Assembly (NCBI GenBank): GCA_016295145.1
Contig: JAEDLR010000032.1
Location: 1-22,892, forward strand
Direction of reading: 5' to 3'
DNA length: 22,892 nucleotides
Source of the DNA: Oscillospiraceae bacterium
GTDB taxonomy: Bacteria; Bacillota; Clostridia; Oscillospirales; Ruminococcaceae
Shown here: positions 15,364 through 22,892 of the stretch, one piece after another
Position numbering within the stretch: position 1 is the stretch's first letter
How the letters are laid out: the number at the start of each line of letters is the position of its first letter
Notes under the pieces: generated by a model
Database searches by the model: none
The model's input: the letters and a program-made list of their open reading frames with translations, nothing else
Told to the model about the DNA's origin: nothing
Translations under genes and position numbers: made by a program

Positions 15364-16134
15364 TTACAGCCGGATGCGGATCTCCCCACTGCTGCGCCAC
15401 TGCTCTGCGCCGTCATCATAGCGCACCAACAGACGCAGATCATCGTCTACTGCCACAGCCACCGCCAAACGTTCCAAGCCATGTTCCAGCACGGTCACCT
15501 GCTGCCCAAGCATACACAACGCTGCCTGATACTGCGGCACATAGGACTTCTCACGCAGGCCCTGATAATAATGCAAAAACCGTTTGCGCAACACCATTGC
15601 CGTATCTGCATACAACTGTTCCGTGAGCTGCTCCGCCGATGACAGCACTGCCCCTGCAATGGTCTGTAATTCCTTGGGCAGACCCTCTTTCGGCGGTGCC
15701 AGATTAATGCCGATGCCGACAATGACAAAAGCAGGCTGCCGGGAGATACCGTCGGCAACAGATTCTGTCAGGATACCGCAGATTTTTTTCCCGTCAAGCA
15801 GCAGATCATTCACCCACTTGATGCCTGCCGATACCCCGAATACCGCCCTGAGACACTCGCGCACGGCAACCGCTGCCATTGGCGTCAGCCCCAGACATTC
15901 TTCCGTGGTATATGCGGGACGCAACAAAATGCTCCAGTACAAGCCACCGCCGGGAGAGTAAAATGCTCTGCCCATTCGCCCTTTGCCTGCCGTTTGCTGC
16001 AACGCAACGATGGTTGTGCCATCCGGCGCACCTGCATTTGCCATTGCGCGTAAAGAATCATTTGTAGACGTGACTGTTTCCAACATCGTGATGCCGCTGC
16101 CTTGCAGCAGTTTTGCAATCGTTTGCGGATTCAT
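15364..16134 (-). CDS. birA: Biotin--[biotin carboxyl carrier protein] ligase, monofunctional
   Basis: The enzyme activates biotin with ATP and attaches it to the carrier lysine of biotin-dependent carboxylases and decarboxylases. From the chosen start it is 256 aa. It begins with TSTNDSLRAMA (about 18-28), then the biotinyl-AMP loop motif QQTAGKGRMGR (about 46-56), KWVNDLLLDGKKICGIL with the catalytic lysine, GIGINL, and a small C-terminal SH3-like barrel. There is no N-terminal winged helix, so it is a class I enzyme that should not act as the BirA repressor. ATG 16134 has AAGGGGA about 8 nt upstream; an in-frame start at 16164 lies next to the -10 box and can be excluded if the mapped promoter is right. 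The gene is monocistronic and convergent with yfcE. Confidence 0.94.
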   Translation of the reverse strand: MNPQTIAKLLQGSGITMLETVTSTNDSLRAMANAGAPDGTTIVALQQTAGKGRMGRAFYSPGGGLYWSILLRPAYTTEECLGLTPMAAVAVRECLRAVFGVSAGIKWVNDLLLDGKKICGILTESVADGISRQPAFVIVGIGINLAPPKEGLPKELQTIAGAVLSSAEQLTEQLYADTAMVLRKRFLHYYQGLREKSYVPQYQAALCMLGQQVTVLEHGLERLAVAVAVDDDLRLLVRYDDGAEQWRSSGEIRIRL

Positions 16135-16166
16135 GGAATTTTCCCCTTTGCGGATATTTTGCATTT

Positions 16167-16195
16167 ATTATAGCACAAGCCGTAACCTCTTGCAA
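16167..16195 (-). promoter_or_regulatory. Promoter of birA
   Basis: On the minus strand, a -35 TTGCAA (16195-16190), a 17-bp spacer ending GCTTGTGC and a -10 TATAAT (16172-16167) form an extended -10 promoter with a leader of only about 25 nt. The sequence closely resembles the divergent pectate lyase promoter. Confidence 0.87.
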
Positions 16196-16218
16196 GTATG
16201 ATGCCCTGTAAAACTGTT

Positions 16219-16284
16219 CTTTTGCGCTGCATTTATGTGATATCGTGTCATGTTGCGGTTTTGGGCTTGCAATCCTTTTGCGCT
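16219..16284. repeat. Direct repeat CTTTTGCGCT in the pectate lyase upstream region
   Basis: The 10-mer CTTTTGCGCT occurs at 16219-16228 and at 16275-16284, 56 bp apart. The second copy lies in the spacer of the pectate lyase promoter. It is a possible regulator site, but a chance repeat cannot be excluded. Confidence 0.4.
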
Positions 16285-16295
16285 TGTGCTATGAT
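16267..16295 (+). promoter_or_regulatory. Promoter of the pectate lyase gene
   Basis: A -35 TTGCAA (16267-16272), a 17-bp spacer ending GCTTGTGC and an extended -10 TATGAT (16290-16295). The -10 overlaps the start of the palindrome ATGAT-A-ATCAT (16291-16301), a possible operator. GGGAGGA at 16333-16339 is the ribosome site for ATG 16347. Confidence 0.83.
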
Positions 16296-16346
16296 AATCA
16301 TGGCATGATCCCATAAATATAGAATTGAAACAGGGAGGATTTTTCT

Positions 16347-18908
16347 ATGAAACAGAACAAACGCAATGCAGCCCGCCGCTGCACACGCAAGATCGGGGCA
16401 ATTGCCCTGAGCCTTTGTATGCTGACAGCCGGATTTACCACAGGCGGCAGTTTGCCCGCTGCTGACGGCGCAGCAGGTGATCTGCTTGCATTTCCGGGCG
16501 CAGTGGGCGGCGGCAAATATGCTACCGGCGGTCGCGGCGGCGAAGTTTACCATGTGACCAATCTCAATGACAGCGGCGCAGGCTCGTTCCGTGATGCTGT
16601 CAGCAAGTCCAACCGTATCGTGGTATTTGATGTCAGCGGAACAATTGAGTTGGCAAGCAATGTTGTCTGCCAGAGCAATATCACCATTGCAGGGCAAACA
16701 GCCCCCGGCGGCAGTGGCATCACGCTGAAGAATTACAAGCTTGGTCTGGGCGGCACCAATGTGATCTGCCGATTTTTAAGTTCCCGACCGGGCCCCTATA
16801 AAGCAACCAGTTCCGGCAATGATGCGCTGGGTGGCGCAAACGGCTCCAATTCCATTCTCGACCACTGCTCCATCGGCTGGGCATCGGATGAGCAATGGGG
16901 TCTGTATTCCAAAAACGATAACTATACCTTGCAGTATTCGGTCATCGGTCCTGCTAACTCATGGGGCGGCCACGCAAAGGGCGTTCACGGCTTTGGCATT
17001 ATGCTGGGCAGATCCAATGTCACCTACGACCATAATCTGGTGATTCACTGCGTGTCCCGTAATTTCCGAGGCAAAGTGCCCGACCAGAACGCCGCCGATT
17101 TCACCAACAATGTCATCTACGACTGGGGCTACCAGACCACCTACGGCACCATCGGCCATGTGAATTATGTCAACAATACCCTGAAGGCAGGCAACTCTAC
17201 CACGGGCGCCTACCACTATGCGGAGGTTTCCAACAGCGAAAACTTTAAGCTGTACCTGACGGGCAATCGCATCCTCAATAAAGACAACTCCGTGCGCAAT
17301 GCCGAAAACGCCAACTGGTCTGCCATCTCCTACAAAAGCGGAAAGGATGAGGCAAGCACCCGTTCCGATGTGCATTTTGCCATCACCACCAACGGCGAGG
17401 ATGTTTCCACTGCCATGACCGCCGAGAGTGCAGCCGATTCCTACAATCATGTGATTGCATACGCCGGCAACGGTATCTCCTCCGATTTGCGTACTGCCAT
17501 CGACCGCCAATGCGCCGAAGAAACCAAAAACGGTACCGGCTCCTGCAGCGGCACCGCAGCCTATGATTCCTCTGTCAGCGAGCTGAACAAGTACCACATC
17601 ACCTGCGGCGTTACCTATGAATACCCTGCACCGGTGCTGACAAAAACTATCACCGATGCCGACAATGACGGCATGGATGATGCTTGGGAGCTTCTGCGCG
17701 GTCTGAACCCCAACGATGCTTCCGATACCAACGGTGACTACTGCGGCGGCGGTTATACCAACATCGAATACTACATCAACGATCTGACCGTGGACGCATT
17801 TCCGGCAGGTGTGGTCACACCCTCACCCGAAATCGCAGCTACCGAACCCATCTCTGCTTTTACAACCATTGAGGCGGAGGATTTCACATCCCACAGCGGT
17901 GTGCAGACCGAGGATAACGGCAACGGCACCGTGAACGTGGGCTATATCGAAAACGGCGATTATATTATGTTCCGCAATGTGGATTTTGAGGACGGCGGCA
18001 AATGCTTTTCCGCCAATGTGGCAAGTACGGCGGCAGGCGCATCCGTTGCGGTGTATGTGGGCAGCCTGAACAGCACGCCCGTTGCGACGCTGACCGTGCC
18101 CGATACAGGCGGATGGCAGAACTACACCGAGGTTTCCTGCAATATGGCAACGGTCAGCGGCACAAAGAACATCTACCTGAAGTTTGTGGGCGGCGACGGC
18201 TACCTTTGCAATATCGACAGCTTTGTTTTCGGCAGAGATGCCATTCCCATGAACGGTAAGCTCATCAGCAATTTGTTTGTACTGGACGAAACCTACTTCT
18301 CCGCGTACTCCATCGGGCAGAATCTTGCCGACGGTGCGATGATTTTTGGCGACCGCACCTTCACCTTTGTGAATCTGCCCCAGGAACTGGTGGGGGCAGA
18401 GTACATCATGACCGCCTGCGATGCAAAGAACCTGACCACCGATCTGCTCACGCTGACTGCAGCAGCCGACATGACGCTGTATGTTGCGCAGGATGGAAGA
18501 GTCACGACTTCTCCTGCATGGCTTTCCACATGGGAGAAAACCAATCTGACCTTCCAAAGCTCCAATGATGTCAGCTTTACCGTGTATCAAACCAAGCTTT
18601 CCGCCGGGGAGAACATTACCTTGGGACAAAACGGGCAGGCAGCAGGCTGTATCAATTACAGCGTGATGGCGGTCGCGGATACTGCCCAGACCACCACCGA
18701 GCCGATCGGTGCTTTGCTGAAAGGCGATGTCAATTGCGACGGCGATGTGAAGATCGGCGATGTGATCCTGCTCAACCGCTTCCTTTCCGAAGATACTGCT
18801 GTGATGATCAGCAAGCAGGGGCTTGCCAATGCCGATATGAATGATTCCGGTGCACCGGAAAGTGATGACGCGGTAAGAATCCTCAGCATCCTTGCAGGTC
18901 TTTCGTAA
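16347..18908 (+). CDS. Secreted dockerin-bearing pectate lyase (PL1-like) with CBM6-like module
   Basis: This 853-aa secreted enzyme should cleave pectate by beta-elimination as part of a cellulosome. A basic N-terminus and hydrophobic core (14-31) form a signal peptide. A pectate lyase beta-helix (about 45-430) follows, with LDHCSIGWASDEQW (171-184), DHNLVIHCVSRNFRG (228-242) and many Asn-rich rungs. A Ca-binding DADNDGMDDAWE segment (437-448) resembles a thrombospondin type 3 repeat. A CBM6-like module (about 506-629) starts with TTIEAEDF, then a beta-domain (about 638-776), common in my recollection at the C-terminus of ruminococcal pectin enzymes, and a dockerin (about 790-853). The dockerin has two EF-hand-like loops, Asp794 to Asp805 and Asp830 to Asp841. 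The gene is alone, with its own promoter and a terminator. Exact PL family and subfamily assignment is by eye. Confidence 0.9.
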   Translation: MKQNKRNAARRCTRKIGAIALSLCMLTAGFTTGGSLPAADGAAGDLLAFPGAVGGGKYATGGRGGEVYHVTNLNDSGAGSFRDAVSKSNRIVVFDVSGTIELASNVVCQSNITIAGQTAPGGSGITLKNYKLGLGGTNVICRFLSSRPGPYKATSSGNDALGGANGSNSILDHCSIGWASDEQWGLYSKNDNYTLQYSVIGPANSWGGHAKGVHGFGIMLGRSNVTYDHNLVIHCVSRNFRGKVPDQNAADFTNNVIYDWGYQTTYGTIGHVNYVNNTLKAGNSTTGAYHYAEVSNSENFKLYLTGNRILNKDNSVRNAENANWSAISYKSGKDEASTRSDVHFAITTNGEDVSTAMTAESAADSYNHVIAYAGNGISSDLRTAIDRQCAEETKNGTGSCSGTAAYDSSVSELNKYHITCGVTYEYPAPVLTKTITDADNDGMDDAWELLRGLNPNDASDTNGDYCGGGYTNIEYYINDLTVDAFPAGVVTPSPEIAATEPISAFTTIEAEDFTSHSGVQTEDNGNGTVNVGYIENGDYIMFRNVDFEDGGKCFSANVASTAAGASVAVYVGSLNSTPVATLTVPDTGGWQNYTEVSCNMATVSGTKNIYLKFVGGDGYLCNIDSFVFGRDAIPMNGKLISNLFVLDETYFSAYSIGQNLADGAMIFGDRTFTFVNLPQELVGAEYIMTACDAKNLTTDLLTLTAAADMTLYVAQDGRVTTSPAWLSTWEKTNLTFQSSNDVSFTVYQTKLSAGENITLGQNGQAAGCINYSVMAVADTAQTTTEPIGALLKGDVNCDGDVKIGDVILLNRFLSEDTAVMISKQGLANADMNDSGAPESDDAVRILSILAGLS

Positions 18909-18990
18909 GGCTTGCATATCTGCACCGATACGCTGTGAGCACCATTTCGTTTTTCTCTTGTGGGGCTTCCCCGCCCATCACCTGCATTAC

Positions 18991-19029
18991 AAAAGCGGTA
19001 CTTCCTCGGGTGAGGGAGTACCGCTTTTT
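18991..19029. terminator. Bidirectional terminator between convergent genes
   Basis: A 17-bp stem with one wobble pair (arms 18991-19007 and 19012-19028) and a 4-nt loop. On the plus strand it ends in T5 for the pectate lyase transcript; on the minus strand the arm ends in TTTT for the foldase operon, whose stop is at 19049. Confidence 0.93.
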
Positions 19030-19048
19030 GTATGGGTTTGACAATGGG

Positions 19049-20569
19049 TCAGAAGTCCAGCTTCTGCTGCATCTCCTGATGCAGGGAAACCAGCACCAGC
19101 TTCTGCTGATCGGTAATTCTTTGGAGTTTGGCTTCATAGAGATCGTCCTTCACCTGGTTTTCCCATACTGCCAAGGGGTTATCCTCCAGATAGTAGACCA
19201 TCAGCACGGCACCGTTTCCTGCATCATCGGCAGAAATGATCGTGGTATCGCCTCTTTTGCGCTCATCGGCGTATAGCCACGCAACAATGTCCTTACCGTA
19301 GGTCGTGCAGTCGGCGGAGTATGCTGAAACCACGCCACCATTCTGATAGGTACTGGCATCGGAGGTATGCATGGATGCAAGATCGCGGAATGCGGATTCA
19401 TCGCCGCCGTTTTTCTGCCACTGCTCCATGAGCGTATCCGCCTGCCTGCGGGCACCCTGGGCATCGGTATAAGTGCTGTAGGGCAGCACAATGACGCAGA
19501 AATCCACCGCGTCGGATTCATTGCGTGCAGGCAGACTGGTCAGCATATACACCTGATAGCTTTTCTGTCCGTCCTCGGAAGCGATCAAAGTATCATACAG
19601 GGCAGGTGCTTCCTCCATTGCCCAATGGCTGACCTCGGCACTGTAGCGTGCTCCGCTGGTGGAAAGTTTCATGGCATTCACAAGATTCTGCGCTTCGTCG
19701 GCGGTTTCCTGCTTCACATTCACCAGAAAATCCTTAACATACGCTTCAAACGCTTGGGGGGATTTGCAGGCTGCCAATTCCTCGGCATATCGCTTGGCAT
19801 CCTCCTGTTTTAGGGAGGTTGCCGTTGCATCGGCGTCCTCCCTCCAAGCAATGGTATAGCAAAGCATATCCCATGTCTGATAGGCAGGCTTGTTTTTCTC
19901 ATAGCCCTGCCGGATCTCCTCGTCGGTGACCTCAATTTCGTTTATCAGCTTTTCGTAGTAGCTGTTGCCCAACAGCTCCAGCTCCATTGCCTTTTGGATA
20001 TCCTCGCGGCGAACGCCCTTCGGCATGGCAGTCATATCCAGTTTGGCGGCATTGTTGGCGCAGGTCGCCAGTTGTTCCTCAGTCAGGTGATAATCCGCAT
20101 CGTACGCCATTTCGCAGTACTGCAGCAGATTCTGCACCACCGAATTGGTACTCTGCAAAAAGTAATCATGCCATGTGGTGCCGTCGGTGGTCTGCTGATT
20201 GCGCAATTTTTTCGTGGGATCAAATGCAAGCTGTTTACCCGCTGCTTCAAAATAGTCGATGTAGTTGTTGTAGCACTGATCGTAAAAATAGCAGTACGCA
20301 GCATTGCTGAGGGAATAATGTTTGGTAGATGCCGCCGTTTGTGTACGCAGCAACACGCCGCTGCGCCTTACCAGATACACTGCACCCACAGCAACGGCTG
20401 CCACAGCCACAACACTTGCTGCTGTGATCGTTGTGATGCGCAGAAGCTTTTTGCGCCGCTGCAGCTGGCGTTCTGCTCTGGCGGAGGCACGCTTTTCCGC
20501 TTTGATTTCCTGCATCCGGAGATTCTGTGCAGATGTTTTTTTTCGCCCGCCGGTCTTTTTCTTTGCCAT
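19049..20569 (-). CDS. Membrane-anchored parvulin/SurA-like peptidyl-prolyl isomerase
   Basis: This is a predicted extracytoplasmic foldase of 506 aa. The N-terminus (1-42) is strongly basic with a helical, coiled-coil-like run and is probably cytoplasmic. A single membrane helix spans about 43-67 and the rest is outside. Residues 80-270 resemble a SurA-N-type helical chaperone region, with KLINEIEVTDEEIRQGYEKN typical of the family. The C-terminal part (about 360-470) contains FRDLASMHTSDASTYQNGG, reminiscent of parvulin 'FaxlAxxxSxDxxSxxxGG', but the rest of the isomerase domain is poorly conserved, so enzymatic activity is uncertain. Unlike PrsA there is no lipobox. It is the last gene of a three-gene operon, 23 nt after the DHHW gene, and may help fold secreted proteins or its DHHW neighbour. 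AAAGGA lies 11 nt before the start. Confidence 0.75.
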   Translation of the reverse strand: MAKKKTGGRKKTSAQNLRMQEIKAEKRASARAERQLQRRKKLLRITTITAASVVAVAAVAVGAVYLVRRSGVLLRTQTAASTKHYSLSNAAYCYFYDQCYNNYIDYFEAAGKQLAFDPTKKLRNQQTTDGTTWHDYFLQSTNSVVQNLLQYCEMAYDADYHLTEEQLATCANNAAKLDMTAMPKGVRREDIQKAMELELLGNSYYEKLINEIEVTDEEIRQGYEKNKPAYQTWDMLCYTIAWREDADATATSLKQEDAKRYAEELAACKSPQAFEAYVKDFLVNVKQETADEAQNLVNAMKLSTSGARYSAEVSHWAMEEAPALYDTLIASEDGQKSYQVYMLTSLPARNESDAVDFCVIVLPYSTYTDAQGARRQADTLMEQWQKNGGDESAFRDLASMHTSDASTYQNGGVVSAYSADCTTYGKDIVAWLYADERKRGDTTIISADDAGNGAVLMVYYLEDNPLAVWENQVKDDLYEAKLQRITDQQKLVLVSLHQEMQQKLDF

Positions 20570-20592
20570 ATGCGATCATTCCTTTCGTGGGT

Positions 20593-21675
20593 TCAGGTTG
20601 CAGCATTTCCCCACCATTGCCCACCGGCAATGGTATCGGCACTGCATACAATCAGGATTTGTGTAAAGTCATGTTCCAAGGTGTCTACAAGGTTGCTGTC
20701 TGCGCACTGTGTGTTGATCACTGTGATCCCGGCATAGTGCTGCGTCAGAAAAGGAATCATTGCCGCGCCGAAATCATCGGTGAGCAGCAGCAGATGCCTG
20801 CCGTTTTTCAAATCGGTTTCGATTTGCAGCATAGGGGCATCTGCCGCCGGAAATATCTTGTATGCCTCGTATGCCAGCCGTGCGGCATCTTCACAAAGCT
20901 GTGTATCGTACAGGGAATCCGCCTGCGTTTGTGTACCATCTGCAGCAAATACCGTGATATTTGTGCAGCTTGTACCCTTTTCGCACTGGTAGAGATCGAC
21001 CACATCGGGAGTAATGCGATAATAACCCGTTTCTGCTGCCAGATCTCCATGATAGGATGCCGTAAGGTGCGTGATGCGAAAACGGTCATAGCCCAGTGCA
21101 GAGAATCCCAGTTTGCGAATGACAGTGCGGTACGCGGAATACGCACCGTAGCTTGTCCAATGGGTATCGGTACGGTAGTAAATGGATTCATTGCGCATGG
21201 CATACAGCCAACTGTAGATTTCAATATTCGTGATGTCATCATCCAGTGCATCCGCCGCAGAGATCAGCAGTGCCTGTTCATTTGCTTGCGGTGCATTGGG
21301 AGGCAGCGTTTCGGCATAGATGCCCGCGGCAGTGGGTACACCGACCCAGTAAACAGGGGCGCTTTGTGCTGCGGCAAAATCATTGACCTGCGTGATCAGC
21401 TGCTGTACCCGATCGTTGTCATAATCCGTATGAAAGCGCAGCATACGGTCGTTTGTGACATATACCGCGCCGATCATATCGCCCCCTGCCCGTAAACGCA
21501 GGCTGTTGTAAAATTCGGCAAGCTGCGCACCGTATGGCACTGCCGCGGCAGTATCACCCTTTGCAGCACCGTTTACCAGGGCAGCCACACCGCAGATTAG
21601 CGGCAGACCAAACAGCAGAATACTGCGTAAAGCAGCACGGCATCGCTTGGGCAGAGAATGCTGCTTATTTGCCAT
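20593..21675 (-). CDS. DHHW/AlgJ-like membrane-anchored SGNH-fold protein
   Basis: This 360-aa protein has a basic N-terminus and one hydrophobic anchor (about 17-37), with the remainder outside the cell. The motif YYRTDTHWTSYGAY (about 166-179) matches the D-x-H-W signature of DHHW/AlgJ/AlgX proteins, which have an SGNH-hydrolase fold and take part in O-acetylation of surface polysaccharides. A second conserved region, LLLLTDDFGAAMIPFL (about 307-322), resembles the 'D S F' catalytic-serine block of this family, but the position of the serine reads Phe-Gly after two Asp, so the nucleophile may be missing. These proteins usually sit beside an MBOAT acyltransferase; none is present here. Its start overlaps the GNAT gene by 11 nt and it is followed by a foldase gene. 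Function remains open. Confidence 0.7.
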   Translation of the reverse strand: MANKQHSLPKRCRAALRSILLFGLPLICGVAALVNGAAKGDTAAAVPYGAQLAEFYNSLRLRAGGDMIGAVYVTNDRMLRFHTDYDNDRVQQLITQVNDFAAAQSAPVYWVGVPTAAGIYAETLPPNAPQANEQALLISAADALDDDITNIEIYSWLYAMRNESIYYRTDTHWTSYGAYSAYRTVIRKLGFSALGYDRFRITHLTASYHGDLAAETGYYRITPDVVDLYQCEKGTSCTNITVFAADGTQTQADSLYDTQLCEDAARLAYEAYKIFPAADAPMLQIETDLKNGRHLLLLTDDFGAAMIPFLTQHYAGITVINTQCADSNLVDTLEHDFTQILIVCSADTIAGGQWWGNAAT

Positions 21676-22069
21676 GACGCATACCGGTGGGGTCAGTCAG
21701 ATCCAGTGCGAGTACAGTTGCGTCACTGGCAAGGGGGGCAAACCCCACTGCCTGACAAAATGCAGCCGCAACGGCATCAGCAGGCGTATGGGCAAACAAC
21801 TGCCACTGCTGCCATTGCACCGCCTTGGAAGCTACCACGCCCATCAGGGTCTTGCCAAGATACTGTCTGCGGTACGGCTCTGCAATGTAGATGTGGCGCA
21901 GCCATGCACGATTGGCATCCTGTTGCAGCAAAGCGTACCCGATGGGCGTGTCGCCGTCTTGAATGGTGAGCACAGGCTGTGCATCGGGAAAATGATGCAG
22001 CGCGGTATGCTCAGCCTGCGGAAACAGTGCAGCAACTGCTGCGGTATTCAATTCGGTAAATTTCAGCAT
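21665..22069 (-). CDS. GNAT-family N-acetyltransferase
   Basis: This is a small cytoplasmic acetyl-CoA-dependent acyltransferase of 134 aa from the chosen start. The GNAT core is seen: a beta strand with PIGYALLQQ, motif A with LRHIYIAEPYRRQYLGKTLM (the R-R-x-x-x-G-K acetyl-CoA pyrophosphate loop) and a motif B-like AAAFCQAVGFAPL near the end. ATG 22069 is preceded by AAGGAG with 8 nt spacing; an in-frame GTG at 22078 lies on the ribosome site and is less likely. It is the first gene of the GNAT-DHHW-foldase operon behind a clear promoter, and its end overlaps the next gene by 11 nt. The substrate cannot be predicted; an envelope-related role is only suggested by its neighbours. Confidence 0.85.
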   Translation of the reverse strand: MLKFTELNTAAVAALFPQAEHTALHHFPDAQPVLTIQDGDTPIGYALLQQDANRAWLRHIYIAEPYRRQYLGKTLMGVVASKAVQWQQWQLFAHTPADAVAAAFCQAVGFAPLASDATVLALDLTDPTGMRHGK

Positions 22070-22097
22070 GGGAATCACTCCTTGTTTTGGTGATATT

Positions 22098-22126
22098 ATT
22101 GTAGCATAATTCTTTCATTTTGTAAA
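22098..22126 (-). promoter_or_regulatory. Promoter of the GNAT-DHHW-foldase operon
   Basis: On the minus strand, a -35 TTTACA (22126-22121), a 17-bp spacer and an extended -10 TGC-TACAAT (22103-22098). The leader to ATG 22069 is about 20 nt. Confidence 0.85.
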
Positions 22127-22198
22127 GAGATCGTTGGCAATCCATGGAAACCCTTTGCTGCATGGAGCTCCGTCCCCGAAGACAGGCATTGCCGCCCC

Positions 22199-22227
22199 TT
22201 GACAAAACAGCGATTCTGTGGTACTCT
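22199..22227 (+). promoter_or_regulatory. Promoter of gltX
   Basis: A consensus -35 TTGACA (22199-22204), a 17-bp spacer and an extended -10 TGG-TACTCT (22222-22227). The hexamer is weak but the -35, spacing and TGn element support it. No T-box-like leader fits between this promoter and ATG 22264. Confidence 0.7.
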
Positions 22228-22263
22228 AGTGGTGTATGTATTTTTCATAAAGGAGCGAAAACC

Positions 22264-22892
22264 ATGGATCATCAGGCACTGGCTACACTGTTGTTCCCAA
22301 ATATTACAAAAACCATTGAAGATTATGAACTCCGTTATCCCAAGCGTAATCTGCCCGAGGGTGCGGTGGTCACCCGTATTGCCCCTTCCCCCACAGGATT
22401 CGTTCATCTGGGCAACCTGTACAACGCTGTCGGCGAGCGCCTTGCCCGCCAGACAGGCGGTGTATTCTATCTGCGCATTGAGGACACCGACCAGAAGCGC
22501 GAGGTGGAGGGCGCGGTAGAGGCATTGATGGATTCCATGCACTACTACGGCATAAAGTTTGATGAGGGTGCCACCGTTGACGGAGAGATCGGTGATTACG
22601 GTCCCTACCGCCAGCGGCAGCGCAAGGAGCTCTACCAGACTGTTGCCAAATCGCTGGTAGAACGTGGACTGGCTTACCCCTGCTTCTGCTCCGAGGAGCA
22701 TCTTGCTGCCATGCGCGATGCACAGATGGCGCAGAAAGAAAATATCGGCTACTATGGCAAATGGGCGGATTGCCGGGAGCGCTCATACGATGAGATTGCC
22801 GCCCGTATCGCAAAGGGCGAACAATGGGTACTGCGCTTTCGCAGCAGCGGCGACCCCGAAAATATGATTCCTGTACAGGACGGCATTCGCGG
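22264..22892 (+). CDS. gltX: Glutamyl-tRNA synthetase-family protein, 3' end outside window
   Basis: This cytoplasmic enzyme charges tRNA with glutamate; 209 codons are visible and the frame is still open at the edge. A 35-residue N-terminal extension (with FPNITKTIEDYE and RNLPEG) precedes the class I catalytic start RIAPSPTGFVHLGNLYNA (38-55), in which VHLG is the HIGH-type ATP site. It continues with YLRIEDTDQKR (69-79), GPYRQRQR (113-120) and a probable zinc-knuckle start CFC (140-142) followed by YYGKWADC (163-170). The extension is typical of a GltX branch in Clostridia; whether the enzyme is discriminating or also charges tRNA-Gln cannot be seen. AAAGGAG lies at 22249-22255, 8 nt before the start. 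The KMSKS region is outside the window. Confidence 0.93.
   Translation, partial: MDHQALATLLFPNITKTIEDYELRYPKRNLPEGAVVTRIAPSPTGFVHLGNLYNAVGERLARQTGGVFYLRIEDTDQKREVEGAVEALMDSMHYYGIKFDEGATVDGEIGDYGPYRQRQRKELYQTVAKSLVERGLAYPCFCSEEHLAAMRDAQMAQKENIGYYGKWADCRERSYDEIAARIAKGEQWVLRFRSSGDPENMIPVQDGIR

Noticed and set aside
22136..22193. Nested inverted repeats (GGCAAT/ATTGCC outer, TCCATG/CATGGA inner) upstream of gltX, considered as a T-box or other leader RNA
   Set aside because: They lie upstream of the gltX -35, so the assigned promoter would not transcribe them. The stems are only 6 bp with long loops, and no T-box sequence is seen.

Overview
The window looks like chromosomal DNA of an anaerobic gut Firmicute, most likely a cellulosome-forming Ruminococcus (Oscillospiraceae). 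The main evidence is a secreted pectate lyase ending in a dockerin, a three-subunit [FeFe] hydrogenase operon, AGGAGG-type ribosome binding sites, and a Clostridia-style GltX with an N-terminal extension. The genus is an inference from gene content. No tRNA, rRNA, CRISPR array, insertion sequence or phage gene was seen.

Layout. (1) 1-2914, plus: a three-gene ECF vitamin transporter (EcfT cut by the window edge, a double ATPase, an S component), closed by a strong terminator. (2) 3077-7278, minus: hydC-hydB-hydA, encoding an NAD- and ferredoxin-linked [FeFe] hydrogenase. Its promoter at 7387-7415 is strong, and the leader contains a terminator-like hairpin and a competing stem. (3) 7639-8996, minus: a DUF3343 protein translationally coupled to a cysteine desulfurase-family enzyme. 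(4) 9121-14630, minus: response regulator, sensor kinase, ABC ATPase and a two-module FtsX permease, a signal-controlled transporter. (5) 14762-15334, plus: a YfcE phosphodiesterase, fired divergently from the regulator operon. (6) 15364-16134, minus: monofunctional biotin protein ligase. (7) 16347-18908, plus: the dockerin pectate lyase, divergent from birA. (8) 19049-22069, minus: GNAT acetyltransferase, DHHW/SGNH-like surface protein and membrane-anchored parvulin-like foldase. (9) 22264 to the edge, plus: 5' part of gltX.

Together these give energy metabolism (H2 production from NADH plus ferredoxin), cofactor supply (ECF uptake, biotin attachment, sulfur transfer), environmental response, pectin degradation and envelope work. 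Transcription signals are clear: eight candidate promoters all carry an extended -10 (TGn before the hexamer), seven of them with a -35-like hexamer 17 bp upstream. The most unusual points are regulatory: divergent promoters whose -35 boxes occupy the same bases, two near-identical divergent promoters at birA/pectate lyase, and the hydrogenase leader. No clearly new multi-gene system was found. The least explained cluster is GNAT-DHHW-foldase, which lacks the usual MBOAT partner within the window.
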